45,122 bases of DNA, taken from positions 1 through 45,122 of the forward strand of contig CAZHNZ010000013.1 of NCBI GenBank assembly GCA_964534355.1. Direction: 5' to 3'. A program made the translations under genes and the position numbers. The notes beneath the pieces were generated by a model. That model was not told where the DNA came from. It made no database searches and worked only from the letters and a program-made list of their open reading frames with translations. Source of the DNA: CAXXIC01 sp964534355. Its GTDB lineage: Bacteria > Bacteroidota > Bacteroidia > Bacteroidales > UBA7332. This document shows positions 24,857-32,997 of the stretch, in pieces (the first letter of the stretch is position 1; every line of letters starts with the position of its first letter).

Positions 24857-26056
24857 TTATAAATTGAGAGCCAATATTTTTTCGCCAACAGATTTGCCTA
24901 ATGCAACACAAGCGTCGTATTGCTCGGCTTTTAAGCCTTGTTTCATCTCTACCGGATTGTCCACCACATCCCATTTCATGCGGATACCGAAATTGTTCAG
25001 AGCTTTAGCTGCGGTACCTGCCCAGGCGAAACTGCCGAAGCAGCCGAATACTCTGTGTTTAATATCTCTTGTTTCGAGTTTATCGCAAAGAGATTTCACA
25101 TTCGGGTACAACTCGTTGCTGTAGGTGGGGCTTCCGATTATCAGACCTTTGTATTTAAAAATGTCACTTAGAATGTAAGATGGATGGCTTTTGGAAACAT
25201 CGTGTATCACAATGTTTTTTATGCCTGTTTTGGCCACACCTAAGGCTACAGCTTCGGCCATTTGCTCTGTGTTGCCATACATCGATCCGTAAGCTATCAC
25301 AACACCAACTTCGGCATCGTATCTGCTTAGCTTATCGTATATAGCAATGGCTTTCTGACGGTATTTCTTCCAAATCGGTCCGTGGGTGGAACAAATCATC
25401 TGAATGTCAAAATGGCCCAGTTTGTGAAGCGCTTTTTGTACCGGTCCGCCATATTTACCCACAATGTTGGCGTAATACCTGTACATCTCGTCCCAATATT
25501 TATCGAGGTTGAGATCTTCGTCTATCACTGCACCATCGAGTGTGCCAAAACAGCCAAAAGCATCGCCGGCAAAGAGTATTTTATTGGTCTTGTCGTAGGT
25601 CATCATTGTTTCAGGCCAATGCACCATGGGGGTGAGGTGAAACGAAAATGTGCGTTGTCCCAGATTGAGCTTGTCGCCCTCTTTTACCTCTTCGAAGCGA
25701 TCGGTAATCCCATAAAAGCCTTCGATCATACCAAATGTTTTGCTGTTGCCTACAATCTGCATATTCGGATACTTTTGGTAGAGCATGCGGATTGATCCCG
25801 AGTGGTCGGGTTCCATGTGGTTGACTATCAGATAGTCAATCGGTCTGTCGCCTATTACGCTTTCAATTTTGTCGATGAAAAGTTGTGCATAACAAATGTC
25901 TGCCGTATCAACTAACGCAATTTTTTCGTCCACAATCAGGTACGAGTTGTAGGATACGCCATAGGGCAGCGGCCACATGTTTTCAAACAGATGTTTTGAT
26001 CTGTCATTGACTCCTACATAGTAGGTGCCGGGAGCTATTTCAATATTTTCGAACAT
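24857..26056 (-). CDS. fprA: FprA-type flavodiiron protein
   Basis: A 399-residue protein from the ATG at 26056 (MFENIEIAPGTYYVGVNDR); the longer frame begins with TTG inside the -7 box. The metallo-beta-lactamase-like domain carries the diiron ligands in IVNHMEPDHSGSI (H-x-E-x-D-H), the later His near PMVHWPETMM, Asp in ILFAGDAFGCFG and His in ICSTHGPIW. The flavodoxin domain has the FMN loop VIAYGSMYGNTEQMAEAV, IGSPTYSNELYPNVK and CFGSFAWAGTAAK. It reduces O2 to water and/or NO to N2O with electrons from rubredoxin or a reductase, so it protects an anaerobe. No rubredoxin domain is fused. nagB follows. Confidence 0.95.
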   Translation of the reverse strand: MFENIEIAPGTYYVGVNDRSKHLFENMWPLPYGVSYNSYLIVDEKIALVDTADICYAQLFIDKIESVIGDRPIDYLIVNHMEPDHSGSIRMLYQKYPNMQIVGNSKTFGMIEGFYGITDRFEEVKEGDKLNLGQRTFSFHLTPMVHWPETMMTYDKTNKILFAGDAFGCFGTLDGAVIDEDLNLDKYWDEMYRYYANIVGKYGGPVQKALHKLGHFDIQMICSTHGPIWKKYRQKAIAIYDKLSRYDAEVGVVIAYGSMYGNTEQMAEAVALGVAKTGIKNIVIHDVSKSHPSYILSDIFKYKGLIIGSPTYSNELYPNVKSLCDKLETRDIKHRVFGCFGSFAWAGTAAKALNNFGIRMKWDVVDNPVEMKQGLKAEQYDACVALGKSVGEKILALNL

Positions 26057-26077
26057 AAGTGTTATTTTTTTTCTCTG

Positions 26078-26085
26078 CAAAGATA
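26078..26085 (-). promoter_or_regulatory. -7 box (TATCTTTG) for fprA-nagB
   Basis: Minus-strand TATCTTTG, 21 nt before the ATG at 26056. The TTG that opens the longer frame is part of the box. Confidence 0.7.
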
Positions 26086-26130
26086 CTCATTTAACGGGAT
26101 GTAATTTCTTTCTGTTTTCATAAAAAAGTA

Positions 26131-26158
26131 AAATAGAATGAATTCAATTTATTCTATT
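26131..26158 (-). terminator. Terminator downstream of ispE
   Basis: 12-bp AT-rich stem with one G-T pair (AATAGAATGAAT with ATTTATTCTATT, loop TCA), followed on the minus strand by TTTACTTTTTTATG. It is about 30 nt past the ispE stop. Confidence 0.55.
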
Positions 26159-26188
26159 CTGTTTTGTAAATGTCAATAATACAATAGG

Positions 26189-27004
26189 TTATCTTAATAG
26201 TCCTTTCCAAATGTAATATTCATTGTAGGCTGGTAAAGATTTGGGTTCATCATCGAAAATGCCAAATACAGATGATCCGGAACCTGACATGGCTGCATAA
26301 GTTGCACCACTGTTAATCAGAGACTCTTTTATCTTTTTAATCTCCGGGAAAAGCGGAAAGACAGTCGATTCAAAATCATTAATCATCTCTTTTTGCCAGG
26401 TCTCAATGGGTTGTTTGCAAATTTCGGTCAATGATTTGGCCGGTTTTTGGGGGATTACCCTTGAGTAGGCCAGCGGGGTAGAGACGTGGATATCCGGTTT
26501 TATTAAAACCAGAAATTTACCGCTCAAAGATAACGCTGTTTCCGTGAATTCATTTCCGGTTCCGGTGGCAAATACCGGTTTGTTTTTGATAAAGAATGGA
26601 CAATCTGCACCAATCTGCGCCGAAATTTTAAGCATTTCCTGTTCGTTCATTTGCAGGTCAAACAGTTGATTGAGCAACAATATCATGGTTGCAGCATCGG
26701 CCGATCCGCCTCCCAGACCGGCCCCAAAGGGGATTGCTTTGTGCAGATATACGGATACAGGTGGAACCGGGTGAATACTTCTGATCAGGCGCAATGCTTT
26801 CATGACAAGGTTGTTGTTTGGGTCTCCATCTACTTGTATTCCGCTGATGTGCAGCGAGTCTGCTTCTGTGTCGGAGGGCACAACTTCAAGTGCATCTTCC
26901 AGATCGATGGGGTAAAACAGGGTTTCTATATCGTGGTATCCATCGGCTCTTTTGGCAACAATATTGAGGCCGAGATTAATTTTGGCGTTGGGGAAAAGTA
27001 TCAT
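26189..27004 (-). CDS. ispE: 4-diphosphocytidyl-2-C-methyl-D-erythritol kinase
   Basis: A 271-residue protein from the ATG at 27004 (MILFPNAKINLGLNIVAKRADGYHDIETLFYPI); the 21-codon longer frame overlaps trmH and lacks conservation. GHMP-kinase motifs are PNAKINLGL (motif 1), the ATP loop PFGAGLGGGSADAAT (motif 2) and ATYAAMSGSGSSVFGIF (motif 3). The catalytic Asp is in the QIGADCPFF segment. It phosphorylates CDP-methylerythritol in the non-mevalonate isoprenoid pathway. It lies 25 nt after trmH on the same strand, so the two are probably co-transcribed. Confidence 0.95.
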   Translation of the reverse strand: MILFPNAKINLGLNIVAKRADGYHDIETLFYPIDLEDALEVVPSDTEADSLHISGIQVDGDPNNNLVMKALRLIRSIHPVPPVSVYLHKAIPFGAGLGGGSADAATMILLLNQLFDLQMNEQEMLKISAQIGADCPFFIKNKPVFATGTGNEFTETALSLSGKFLVLIKPDIHVSTPLAYSRVIPQKPAKSLTEICKQPIETWQKEMINDFESTVFPLFPEIKKIKESLINSGATYAAMSGSGSSVFGIFDDEPKSLPAYNEYYIWKGLLR

Positions 27005-27029
27005 ATTTATCTGATTGTTGTTGAGGTGA

Positions 27030-27785
27030 TTATATTTGCAGGCGCCTGCGAAACTCTGCGCATACAACAGCTGTGGCGATGGCTACGTTTAACGATTCGG
27101 AGGTTGGGTTTCCTGCCGGATAATTGGGGATAAACAGTCTGTGGCTGATTAGTTCTTCGAGCGAAGATCGTATGCCTTTGCCTTCATTTCCCATTACAAT
27201 AATGCCGGATTGTGTCAGTTCTGTCTGGTAGAAATTATCACCATCCAGAAAGGTGCCATATACAGGCAACCCACCGAAAAAATCCGGCCATTCGTTCACA
27301 TTTTTGTAATGAACCTTCACACGCGCCAGGGCACCCATCGTCGCTTGTACTGTTTTGGGGTTGTAGATATCGGCTGTATCTTCCGAACAAATAATGTTTT
27401 CGATGCCAAACCAGTCTGCCAGGCGAACTATTGTGCCCAGATTGCCCGGGTCCTGAATGCAGTCTAAAGCCAGTGTCAGTTTGTCTTGAATATCCTTTGA
27501 AGAAACCTCATAATCCGGTTGCCGGAATATGGCCAAAACATCTGGCGGAGAGGGTAGGTTGCTTGCTTTTTTTATCTCATCCTTACCCGCTTCTATAATG
27601 GCATCGGCCTGTATTGTTTTTTCATTGACTAACCATTCCCGGGTGGCAATTAGTTTTACGCAATGCATGTAGGGGAGTAGGTCGTGTACAAGCTTATTGC
27701 CTTCGGCAACAAAACAGCTCGATTCTGTTCGCTGTTTTTTCTGTTGCAGTGATTGTATAAACTTGATTTCGTTTTTACTTAACAT
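27030..27785 (-). CDS. SpoU/TrmH-family rRNA or tRNA 2'-O-methyltransferase
   Basis: A 251-residue protein. The N-terminal substrate-binding part is FIQSLQQKKQRTESSCFVAEGNKLVHDLL. The knotted SPOUT domain has motif 1 LALDCIQDPGNLGTIVRLADWFGI, motif 2 SGIIVMGNEGKGIRSS and motif 3 PNYPAGNPTSESLNVAIATAVV, which together form the AdoMet site. Ribose methylation of 23S rRNA or tRNA is expected; the exact site is not predictable. The gene is divergent from tamL, with overlapping promoters, and is followed by ispE. Confidence 0.9.
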   Translation of the reverse strand: MLSKNEIKFIQSLQQKKQRTESSCFVAEGNKLVHDLLPYMHCVKLIATREWLVNEKTIQADAIIEAGKDEIKKASNLPSPPDVLAIFRQPDYEVSSKDIQDKLTLALDCIQDPGNLGTIVRLADWFGIENIICSEDTADIYNPKTVQATMGALARVKVHYKNVNEWPDFFGGLPVYGTFLDGDNFYQTELTQSGIIVMGNEGKGIRSSLEELISHRLFIPNYPAGNPTSESLNVAIATAVVCAEFRRRLQI

Positions 27786-27900
27786 TCTTTTTCTTGTTTG
27801 TTTTTTGAAGTGCTTTTCTGCCGGCTTTTTTATTACCGTAAAACAGAGAGCTGAAGATGAAAAAAAAGAGGAAATGCTATGTCATAAATAATCAATAGAC

Positions 27901-27919
27901 TATCTTTGTTGCAAAAATA
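27901..27919. promoter_or_regulatory. Overlapping divergent -7 boxes for tamL (+) and trmH (-)
   Basis: Plus-strand TATCTTTG at 27901-27908 faces minus-strand TATTTTTG at 27919-27912, only 3 nt apart. Each promoter would transcribe through the other's box, so simultaneous use is unlikely. Confidence 0.55.
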
Positions 27920-27960
27920 GTATAAATTCAAATCATTTGTTCTTCACTCACCCGGCATTA

Positions 27961-30249
27961 ATGACAAAATATATCAGATATCTGCTTTTGGGGGTTTCGT
28001 TATCCCTGTTTTCCTGCAAAATAACGAAATATGTACCCGAAAACGAGACGTTGCTCGATCGGGTTACTATTGAAGCTGAACGAAAAAAATTCAAGGTGGA
28101 AGAACTTGAGCCATACCTCAAGCAGAAGCCCAATTACCGGATCTTTAAACTTTTTCGTACACAGTTGCATGTTTACAATCTATCAGGTCGGGATACAACA
28201 AAATGGTACAATCGGTTTATGCGCAAATTGGGTGATGAGCCGGTTCTGTACGATTCAATTTTGAAGGATCGAACACAGGAGGATTTGCGAAAAGTTTTGC
28301 TGAATAAAGGTTATATGAATGCCCGGGTGGAAGCATCTGTTGCTGAGAAAAAACGAAGAACCCGTATAGTCTATAACGTTGTAGCCGGAGAGCCATACCG
28401 CATACGCGAATATCAAACAGAAGTGGGCAACGCGGCCATTGCTCATCTTATTCGGTTGGATTCGTCGGCTTCATTGATCAGACCGGGGGTGGTTTTTGAC
28501 CGTGTTTTGCTCGATCAGGAGAGGCAGCGTATAGTTACGCTCTTGCGTCGAAAAGGGTATTACGGATTACTAAAAGAGCAGATTACGTATGTCGCCGATT
28601 CTGCGCTTGCAGCCAATAAGCTCGATTTGACGATGCGCCTGTTTGCAGATAATTCAAAGATTAAAGAAGATAAATTGCCTCCCGAGCAATGTAAATATAA
28701 GATAAACAGGGTTTTCTTTGAAACGGATTTTAACCCGACTGTCTCTGTGGCTGAAAGTCGGGATGTCTCAGATACGTTACAATACAAAGGGTATGATATT
28801 TTGTATGGGAAAGACCGGTGGATACGACCCGATGTGCTTGTCAGTAGTTGCTATATTTATCCGGGTAGAGAGTATAATGAGAGGATGGTGGAGCTCACCT
28901 ACAACTCTTTCAGCCGGCTTAAGGCGGTCAAGTATGTCAATTTAAGATTCGAAAATGTGGGTCATCCCGATTCCTGTCTGATCGATTGCTATTTGGTCAT
29001 TACAAAGTCGCGCACGCAGACCTATTCGTCAGAATTAGAGGGTACTAATTCGGCCGGAGACTTTGGTGTGGCTGTGGGAATTACTTTTCAGCACAGAAAT
29101 TTATTTAAAGGTTCGGAAACCGTGACGGCTAAAATCAGAGGTGCGTATGAGCGATTGTCTGGTGCCGGAGTTAATTCAAATTTTACAGAATTGGGTACAG
29201 AACTAGGCTTGGTTTTTCCTAAGTTTGTTTTTCCGCTCATCAACGAAAGTATGCGGAAACGAATCAGGGCCACATCGGAGCTGGTGGGGACATACAACTA
29301 TCAACAACGCCCCGAATATACACGGGTGATTTCGGGCCTGGGATGGCGATATAAATGGACTTCCCGTAACAATACAAATCGTCATTCTCTCGATTTGGCA
29401 GATGCCAGTTACGTCTATTTGCCCTGGATAACATCAGGCTTTTTTGATAACTTTCCTATTGACAATCCGCTATTAAGATACAGTTATGAGAATCATTTTA
29501 TCATGCGAACAGGCTATATCTTTAGTACAGGAAATCAGGGACGAACCTCGTCTAAAAAAGTTTTGTATAATCTTCGGGTAGGGGTTGATGTTGCGGGAAA
29601 TCTGTTGAATTTACTTTCGAAAATGCTGAATGGAACCAAAGATTCTATCGGCAGTTATCAGGTGCTGGGTATCAGTTATTCACAATATGCGAAAGCTGAA
29701 ATTGACTATTCCAGAACCAGTTTTCTGGATGAAACAAACTCGATAGCCTGGCATGTCAATGTGGGGGTGGCTTACCCTTATGGAAATTCGCAGATTTTGC
29801 CCTTCGAAAAACGTTATTTTGCAGGTGGTGCAAACAGTGTCAGAGGGTGGAATGTACGCTCTTTAGGCCCCGGGATTTTCAAACAGACCAGTGCATCATC
29901 CGATTTTGTGAACCATTCGGGCGATATCAAGCTCGATTTGAGTGTAGAGTACAGGGCAAAGCTCTTTTATCCGCTGGAAACTACTTTGTTTATCGACGCC
30001 GGTAATATATGGACAATACGGGATTATGCTATTCAGCAGGGAGGTTTCTTTGAGTTTAACTCATTTTACAAACAGATAGCTCTGGCTTATGGTACCGGAT
30101 TGCGTTTGAACTTCAACTATTTTGTGCTTCGTTTTGATTTGGGTGTCAAGGCTTTCGACCCATCCCGCGATGGAAAAGAGAAATGGCGTGTTTTAAGACC
30201 CGAAACCAATGATTTAGCACTGCATTTTGCTGTAGGTTACCCATTCTAA
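27961..30249 (+). CDS. tamL: TamL, lipoprotein BamA/TamA-family outer-membrane protein
   Basis: About 762 residues from the ATG at 27961. It opens with a lipoprotein signal (LLLGVSLSLFSC, lipobox LFSC), then CKITKYVPENETLLDRVTIE, the hallmark opening of the Bacteroidetes TamL lipoproteins. POTRA-like repeats follow (about 25-340, including LRKVLLNKGYMNARVEASV and VNLRFENVGHPDSCLIDCYLVI). A C-terminal 16-strand barrel has the surface-antigen motif FAGGANSVRGWNVRSLGPG (the V/IRG-F/W motif) near residue 620 and ends in ALHFAVGYPF. It is thought to act with TamB at the outer membrane in envelope biogenesis. The tamB gene is not in this window. Confidence 0.88.
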   Translation: MTKYIRYLLLGVSLSLFSCKITKYVPENETLLDRVTIEAERKKFKVEELEPYLKQKPNYRIFKLFRTQLHVYNLSGRDTTKWYNRFMRKLGDEPVLYDSILKDRTQEDLRKVLLNKGYMNARVEASVAEKKRRTRIVYNVVAGEPYRIREYQTEVGNAAIAHLIRLDSSASLIRPGVVFDRVLLDQERQRIVTLLRRKGYYGLLKEQITYVADSALAANKLDLTMRLFADNSKIKEDKLPPEQCKYKINRVFFETDFNPTVSVAESRDVSDTLQYKGYDILYGKDRWIRPDVLVSSCYIYPGREYNERMVELTYNSFSRLKAVKYVNLRFENVGHPDSCLIDCYLVITKSRTQTYSSELEGTNSAGDFGVAVGITFQHRNLFKGSETVTAKIRGAYERLSGAGVNSNFTELGTELGLVFPKFVFPLINESMRKRIRATSELVGTYNYQQRPEYTRVISGLGWRYKWTSRNNTNRHSLDLADASYVYLPWITSGFFDNFPIDNPLLRYSYENHFIMRTGYIFSTGNQGRTSSKKVLYNLRVGVDVAGNLLNLLSKMLNGTKDSIGSYQVLGISYSQYAKAEIDYSRTSFLDETNSIAWHVNVGVAYPYGNSQILPFEKRYFAGGANSVRGWNVRSLGPGIFKQTSASSDFVNHSGDIKLDLSVEYRAKLFYPLETTLFIDAGNIWTIRDYAIQQGGFFEFNSFYKQIALAYGTGLRLNFNYFVLRFDLGVKAFDPSRDGKEKWRVLRPETNDLALHFAVGYPF

Positions 30250-30270
30250 GGAAAAAAAATGAAAATAGTT

Positions 30271-30300
30271 TTTGTAATTAAAAGCAAATACCTATCTTTG
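30271..30300 (+). promoter_or_regulatory. Promoter of the L31 gene
   Basis: TTTG at 30271-30274, an 18-nt spacer and TATCTTTG at 30293-30300. The leader to the ATG is about 60 nt. Confidence 0.7.
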
Positions 30301-30363
30301 CAGGCCAATTACACTCGTTACCAGTTTTTTGTCGAATATTAACTAAAATAGCAACATAAGGCA

Positions 30364-30627
30364 ATGAAAAAAGATCTTCATCCTAAGAATTATCGCCCCG
30401 TAGCATTCAAAGATATGTCTAACGGCGATGTATTTCTTACCCGTTCAACTATCAATACTAAAGAAACAATCGAATTCGAAGGTGTTGAATATCCATTGGT
30501 AAAATTAGAAATCTCAAGCTCGTCTCACCCATTCTACACCGGTAAATCTAAATTGGTGGATACTGCTGGTCGCGTAGACAAGTTTATGAATCGTTACCAA
30601 AAGCATATTCAGGGAAAACAAAAATAA
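30364..30627 (+). CDS. rpmE: 50S ribosomal protein L31, type B
   Basis: 87 residues starting MKKDLHPKNYRPVAFKDMSNGDVF, containing SSSSHPFYTGKSKLVDTAGRVDKFMNRYQK, the conserved L31 C-terminal block. The zinc-binding Cys residues of the type A form are absent, so this is the zinc-independent type B. It sits at the central protuberance and bridges the subunits. It has its own promoter and a strong terminator. Confidence 0.97.
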   Translation: MKKDLHPKNYRPVAFKDMSNGDVFLTRSTINTKETIEFEGVEYPLVKLEISSSSHPFYTGKSKLVDTAGRVDKFMNRYQKHIQGKQK

Positions 30628-30646
30628 TTTGTTTGAACATGATATT

Positions 30647-30682
30647 AAAAATGCCGTCTCCAATTTTGGGGGCGGCATTTTT
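30647..30682 (+). terminator. Terminator after rpmE
   Basis: 15-bp stem with two G-T pairs (30647-30661 with 30668-30682) around AATTTT, core ATGCCG/CGGCAT, with T-rich 3' arm and tail. Confidence 0.9.
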
Positions 30683-30773
30683 ATTTCTGCTCGTTGCAAT
30701 TGGCTGTCCTTTTTTTGCCAAAACCGCAAGCCATACATATACATGTTGCCTGTAATAAGATTGTAGAAAGAGC

Positions 30774-31301
30774 TTACCCCACCGCCACGACTTTGGCGCT
30801 GCCTGCATATTTCACCTCCACCGGCTCGCCCGTAAAGCCCACATTGCCAAACTCCACCGCCACACAGGCAAGCACTGTGATCTCTGCGGTCATTGCAGTC
30901 CGTTCGGGTTCGCCCAGTGATGCCGTCATATCTTGTTCGGGCAATATGGTTTGTGTACTCTGCCAGGCGCCTGTAGTGGTTTGGCTCATGCCGTGGAGCG
31001 CCGGTATGGTAGGTTCGTAGTCGTTGAGCGCGGCGTTATAATGCAGGTCGCTCACCGTACCAATACTCACAATCAGCCGGAAGAACGGAAGTCGCTGCAC
31101 GTTGAGCAGGTCAATGGCCGTATGTATGCGCGGAAAATGCACCGTTGCGGTCAGCGTTTCCCGGTTTAGCTCCACGCGCAGCAATACACGCAGCACGCTG
31201 CTCAACGGATATGTGCGGTTCAGATTAAACCCTTCCAGCGCCTGTCGGTAGGCCGATAGCCGTAAATTCCGTTTATTTAATCGTCGTGCAGATAGTCGGA
31301 A
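30774..31301 (-). pseudogene. C-terminal remnant of an uncharacterised Bacteroidetes protein
   Basis: The frame is open from just after a TAA at 31304-31302 to the TAA at 30774, about 176 codons, but with no ATG in its first third; the first usable codon is a TTG at 31205. The translation contains LSAYRQALEGFNLNRTYPLSSVLRV, then TVHFPRI, LPFFRLIVSIGTVSD and a final beta-rich VEFGNVGFTGEPVEVKYAGS. The order of a short helix, 'L-x-G-F-x-x-N', a beta core and a hydrophobic tail resembles the C-terminus of a family of roughly 230-280-residue Bacteroidetes proteins of unknown function. The 5' half is missing. The sequence is clearly richer in G+C than its neighbours and lies between rpmE and a tRNA gene, so a degraded horizontally acquired gene is likely. 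Confidence 0.5.
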
Positions 31302-31470
31302 TTAAGACAGTATGAATGAATGTGGGGTGGGTTTTGAAAAGAATTTGAATTAAAGTTGAGGAAATTCTATCAAACGAATGTGAAAATACCAAAAGTAAAT
31401 GCCGACGATGTGGTGGTAGTGGCAAAACTAAGAATATTCAATTTTGTATGTAATGTTTACCCTAATTGAA
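31302..31470. other. Gene-free stretch between the remnant and tRNA-Lys
   Basis: No coding frame, RNA gene or repeat that I can support; AT content returns to the local norm. Confidence 0.5.
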
Positions 31471-31519
31471 TAAAAATGGAAATAACCGATTGAATTTCAA
31501 TCGGTTATTTCCATTTTTA
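31471..31519 (-). terminator. Terminator of tRNA-Lys
   Basis: Perfect 24-bp inverted repeat (31471-31494 with 31496-31519) starting 1 nt past the tRNA 3' end, core GGAAATAACCG/CGGTTATTTCC, with a T run on the minus strand. Confidence 0.9.
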
Positions 31520-31520
31520 G

Positions 31521-31593
31521 TGATCCGCCTGGGGCTCGAACCCAGGACCCCAACATTAAAAGTGTTGTGCTCTACCAGCTGAGCTAGCGAATC
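31521..31593 (-). tRNA. tRNA-Lys (UUU)
   Basis: 73 nt on the minus strand. The acceptor stem pairs GATTCGC with GCGGATC (one G-T), discriminator A. The D arm is GCTCAGCTGGTAGAGC. The anticodon stem is CAACA/TGTTG with loop CTTTTAA, giving anticodon TTT. The T arm is CTGGGTTCGAGCCCCAG-type with GTTCGAG. CCA is not encoded. Confidence 0.97.
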
Positions 31594-31630
31594 CTCCTGA
31601 TTGCCGATGACGTTGTTGTCAAAAGCGGTG

Positions 31631-31661
31631 CAAAGGTAGTTCTTTTTTTTATATTTGCAAA
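31631..31661 (-). promoter_or_regulatory. Promoter of tRNA-Lys
   Basis: Minus-strand TTTG (31661-31658), exactly 19 nt, then TACCTTTG (31638-31631): a full consensus. Transcription would start about 30 nt before the tRNA. Confidence 0.85.
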
Positions 31662-31807
31662 TAATATCTTTGAATAATGGTCTTGTTTAATGTTTTATAG
31701 CTTTTATTGTTAATATATGCTTATGGTTGTTGTTGTGCTTTTTTACTTTGTAGTTCTGATTTTAGTGTGTTGATATTTAGGCGTTTGAGGGGTTGTTTGT
31801 TGGTCGG

Positions 31808-32914
31808 TTATTTTATTGTTTTCAGAAATTCGGATAGTTTCCCGATGCTTAAATCTTTTTCCAGAATAGTGCCGTTTTTATCCAGTAATACATTGTGGGG
31901 TATGGCACGTACTGCATACGTTTTTGCGCCATCCGAGTCCCAAAAGCGAAGGTCTGACATTTGTGGGAATGTCATTTTCAATGCAGAGATGCCCTCTTTC
32001 CAGGCTGTTTCGTCCCGGTCGAATGATATTCCGACAATTTCGAATTTGTCGCTCTTTTGTTTGTTGTATAAATCTACCAAATATGGGATATCTTCGCGAC
32101 AGGATGGGCACCACGAGGCCCAAAACAGGATTAATGTGTATTTTCCCCGGCCTGCATATTGAGATAGAGCTACTTTGTTCCCCTGAGGGTTTGTCATGAT
32201 CAGGTCGGTGTATTTCTTGCCAATAGCTACATGCTCCATCATTTTAAGTCTTCCGGCAATAATTTGGACAAAGGGTTCTTCTTTAAACAGTTTTCCCGCT
32301 TTTATAAGAATTTCGCTCTGTTTTTCGGGAGTGAAAGAGGCTCTGTTTTGCCAATAGATATAGGCGCCGGCTGCGTTGTTCAGGTTGTTTCTGATATATC
32401 TTTCTGAAATATCGTTGGCCTGTTGTTCCAGTTTATCCAGTTTAACGGTCATTTTATTTCTAATGGATTTTGTCGTCTGTTTATTCTCCTCCAGTCGATC
32501 GTATGTGTCCGAAAGTTGATCAATGGCCTTTTGGATCGGTAATATGGTGTTGTTATACGCTGTCAGGGTGTCGTTTAGTGGAGTTCCTTTTGCGCCGGAT
32601 GCTGAGTCGAGATGAGCGATGATTTTTCCGTTTTCGAGAATGAATGTCAGTTTTTCAACCTTGTCGGCTTGTAGTTCGGATGTGCGTATTACTTTCAACG
32701 AGGCTTTATCAGCCTTTCCGCTGAAGGAAAAGGCACTGTTTTTTACAAATGTACTATCGATATTGTGTAGCGTGCGTCCTTCGTATTGGCTCAGGTAAAC
32801 TATTTTACCCTCCAATTCAGGTGCAGAAGTGGTGCCATAAATGGTGTATCGGTTGCTGTTGTTGCAGGCGATAAGGAGAATCGACGTGAGTGAGATAAGA
32901 GCTGTTTTATACAT
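31808..32914 (-). CDS. TlpA-like thiol-disulfide lipoprotein with DUF4369 N-domain
   Basis: A 368-residue protein. It has a lipoprotein signal (ALISLTSILLIAC, lipobox LIAC), a beta-rich DUF4369-type domain (YTIYGTTSAPELEGKIVYLSQYEGRTLHNIDSTFV), a long helical middle (about 125-220) and a C-terminal thioredoxin fold with LILFWASWCPSCREDIPYLVDLYNKQ, active site Cys-Pro-Ser-Cys, cis-Pro region RAIPHNVLLDKNG. It probably reduces disulfides of envelope proteins or a cytochrome maturation partner. CPSC is less common than CPPC or CxPC. It has its own -7 box; divergent from the chromate transporter pair. Confidence 0.88.
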   Translation of the reverse strand: MYKTALISLTSILLIACNNSNRYTIYGTTSAPELEGKIVYLSQYEGRTLHNIDSTFVKNSAFSFSGKADKASLKVIRTSELQADKVEKLTFILENGKIIAHLDSASGAKGTPLNDTLTAYNNTILPIQKAIDQLSDTYDRLEENKQTTKSIRNKMTVKLDKLEQQANDISERYIRNNLNNAAGAYIYWQNRASFTPEKQSEILIKAGKLFKEEPFVQIIAGRLKMMEHVAIGKKYTDLIMTNPQGNKVALSQYAGRGKYTLILFWASWCPSCREDIPYLVDLYNKQKSDKFEIVGISFDRDETAWKEGISALKMTFPQMSDLRFWDSDGAKTYAVRAIPHNVLLDKNGTILEKDLSIGKLSEFLKTIK

Positions 32915-32942
32915 GTTTATGTGTGATTTCTATATTCAAAGA

Positions 32943-32950
32943 CAAAGATA
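32943..32950 (-). promoter_or_regulatory. -7 box (TATCTTTG) for the TlpA-like gene
   Basis: Minus-strand TATCTTTG, 28 nt before the ATG at 32914. Confidence 0.65.
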
Positions 32951-32985
32951 ATTATTTATTGTTTTAGCAGCTCAAAAACAAAACC

Positions 32986-32993
32986 TATCTTTG
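32986..32993 (+). promoter_or_regulatory. -7 box (TATCTTTG) 4 nt before the chromate transporter ATG
   Basis: Perfect box. With the usual 4-6 nt from box to start, transcription begins at or within 1-2 nt of the ATG at 32998, so the mRNA would be leaderless. Confidence 0.6.
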
Positions 32994-32997
32994 TGGC

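Noticed and set aside
30681..30773. A small Cys-rich minus-strand frame reading C-I-C-M-A-C-G-F-G-K-K
   Set aside because: It resembles a zinc-knuckle-like motif, but it has no good upstream start, begins right after the stop of the broken gene and runs into the rpmE terminator. It is too short to support.
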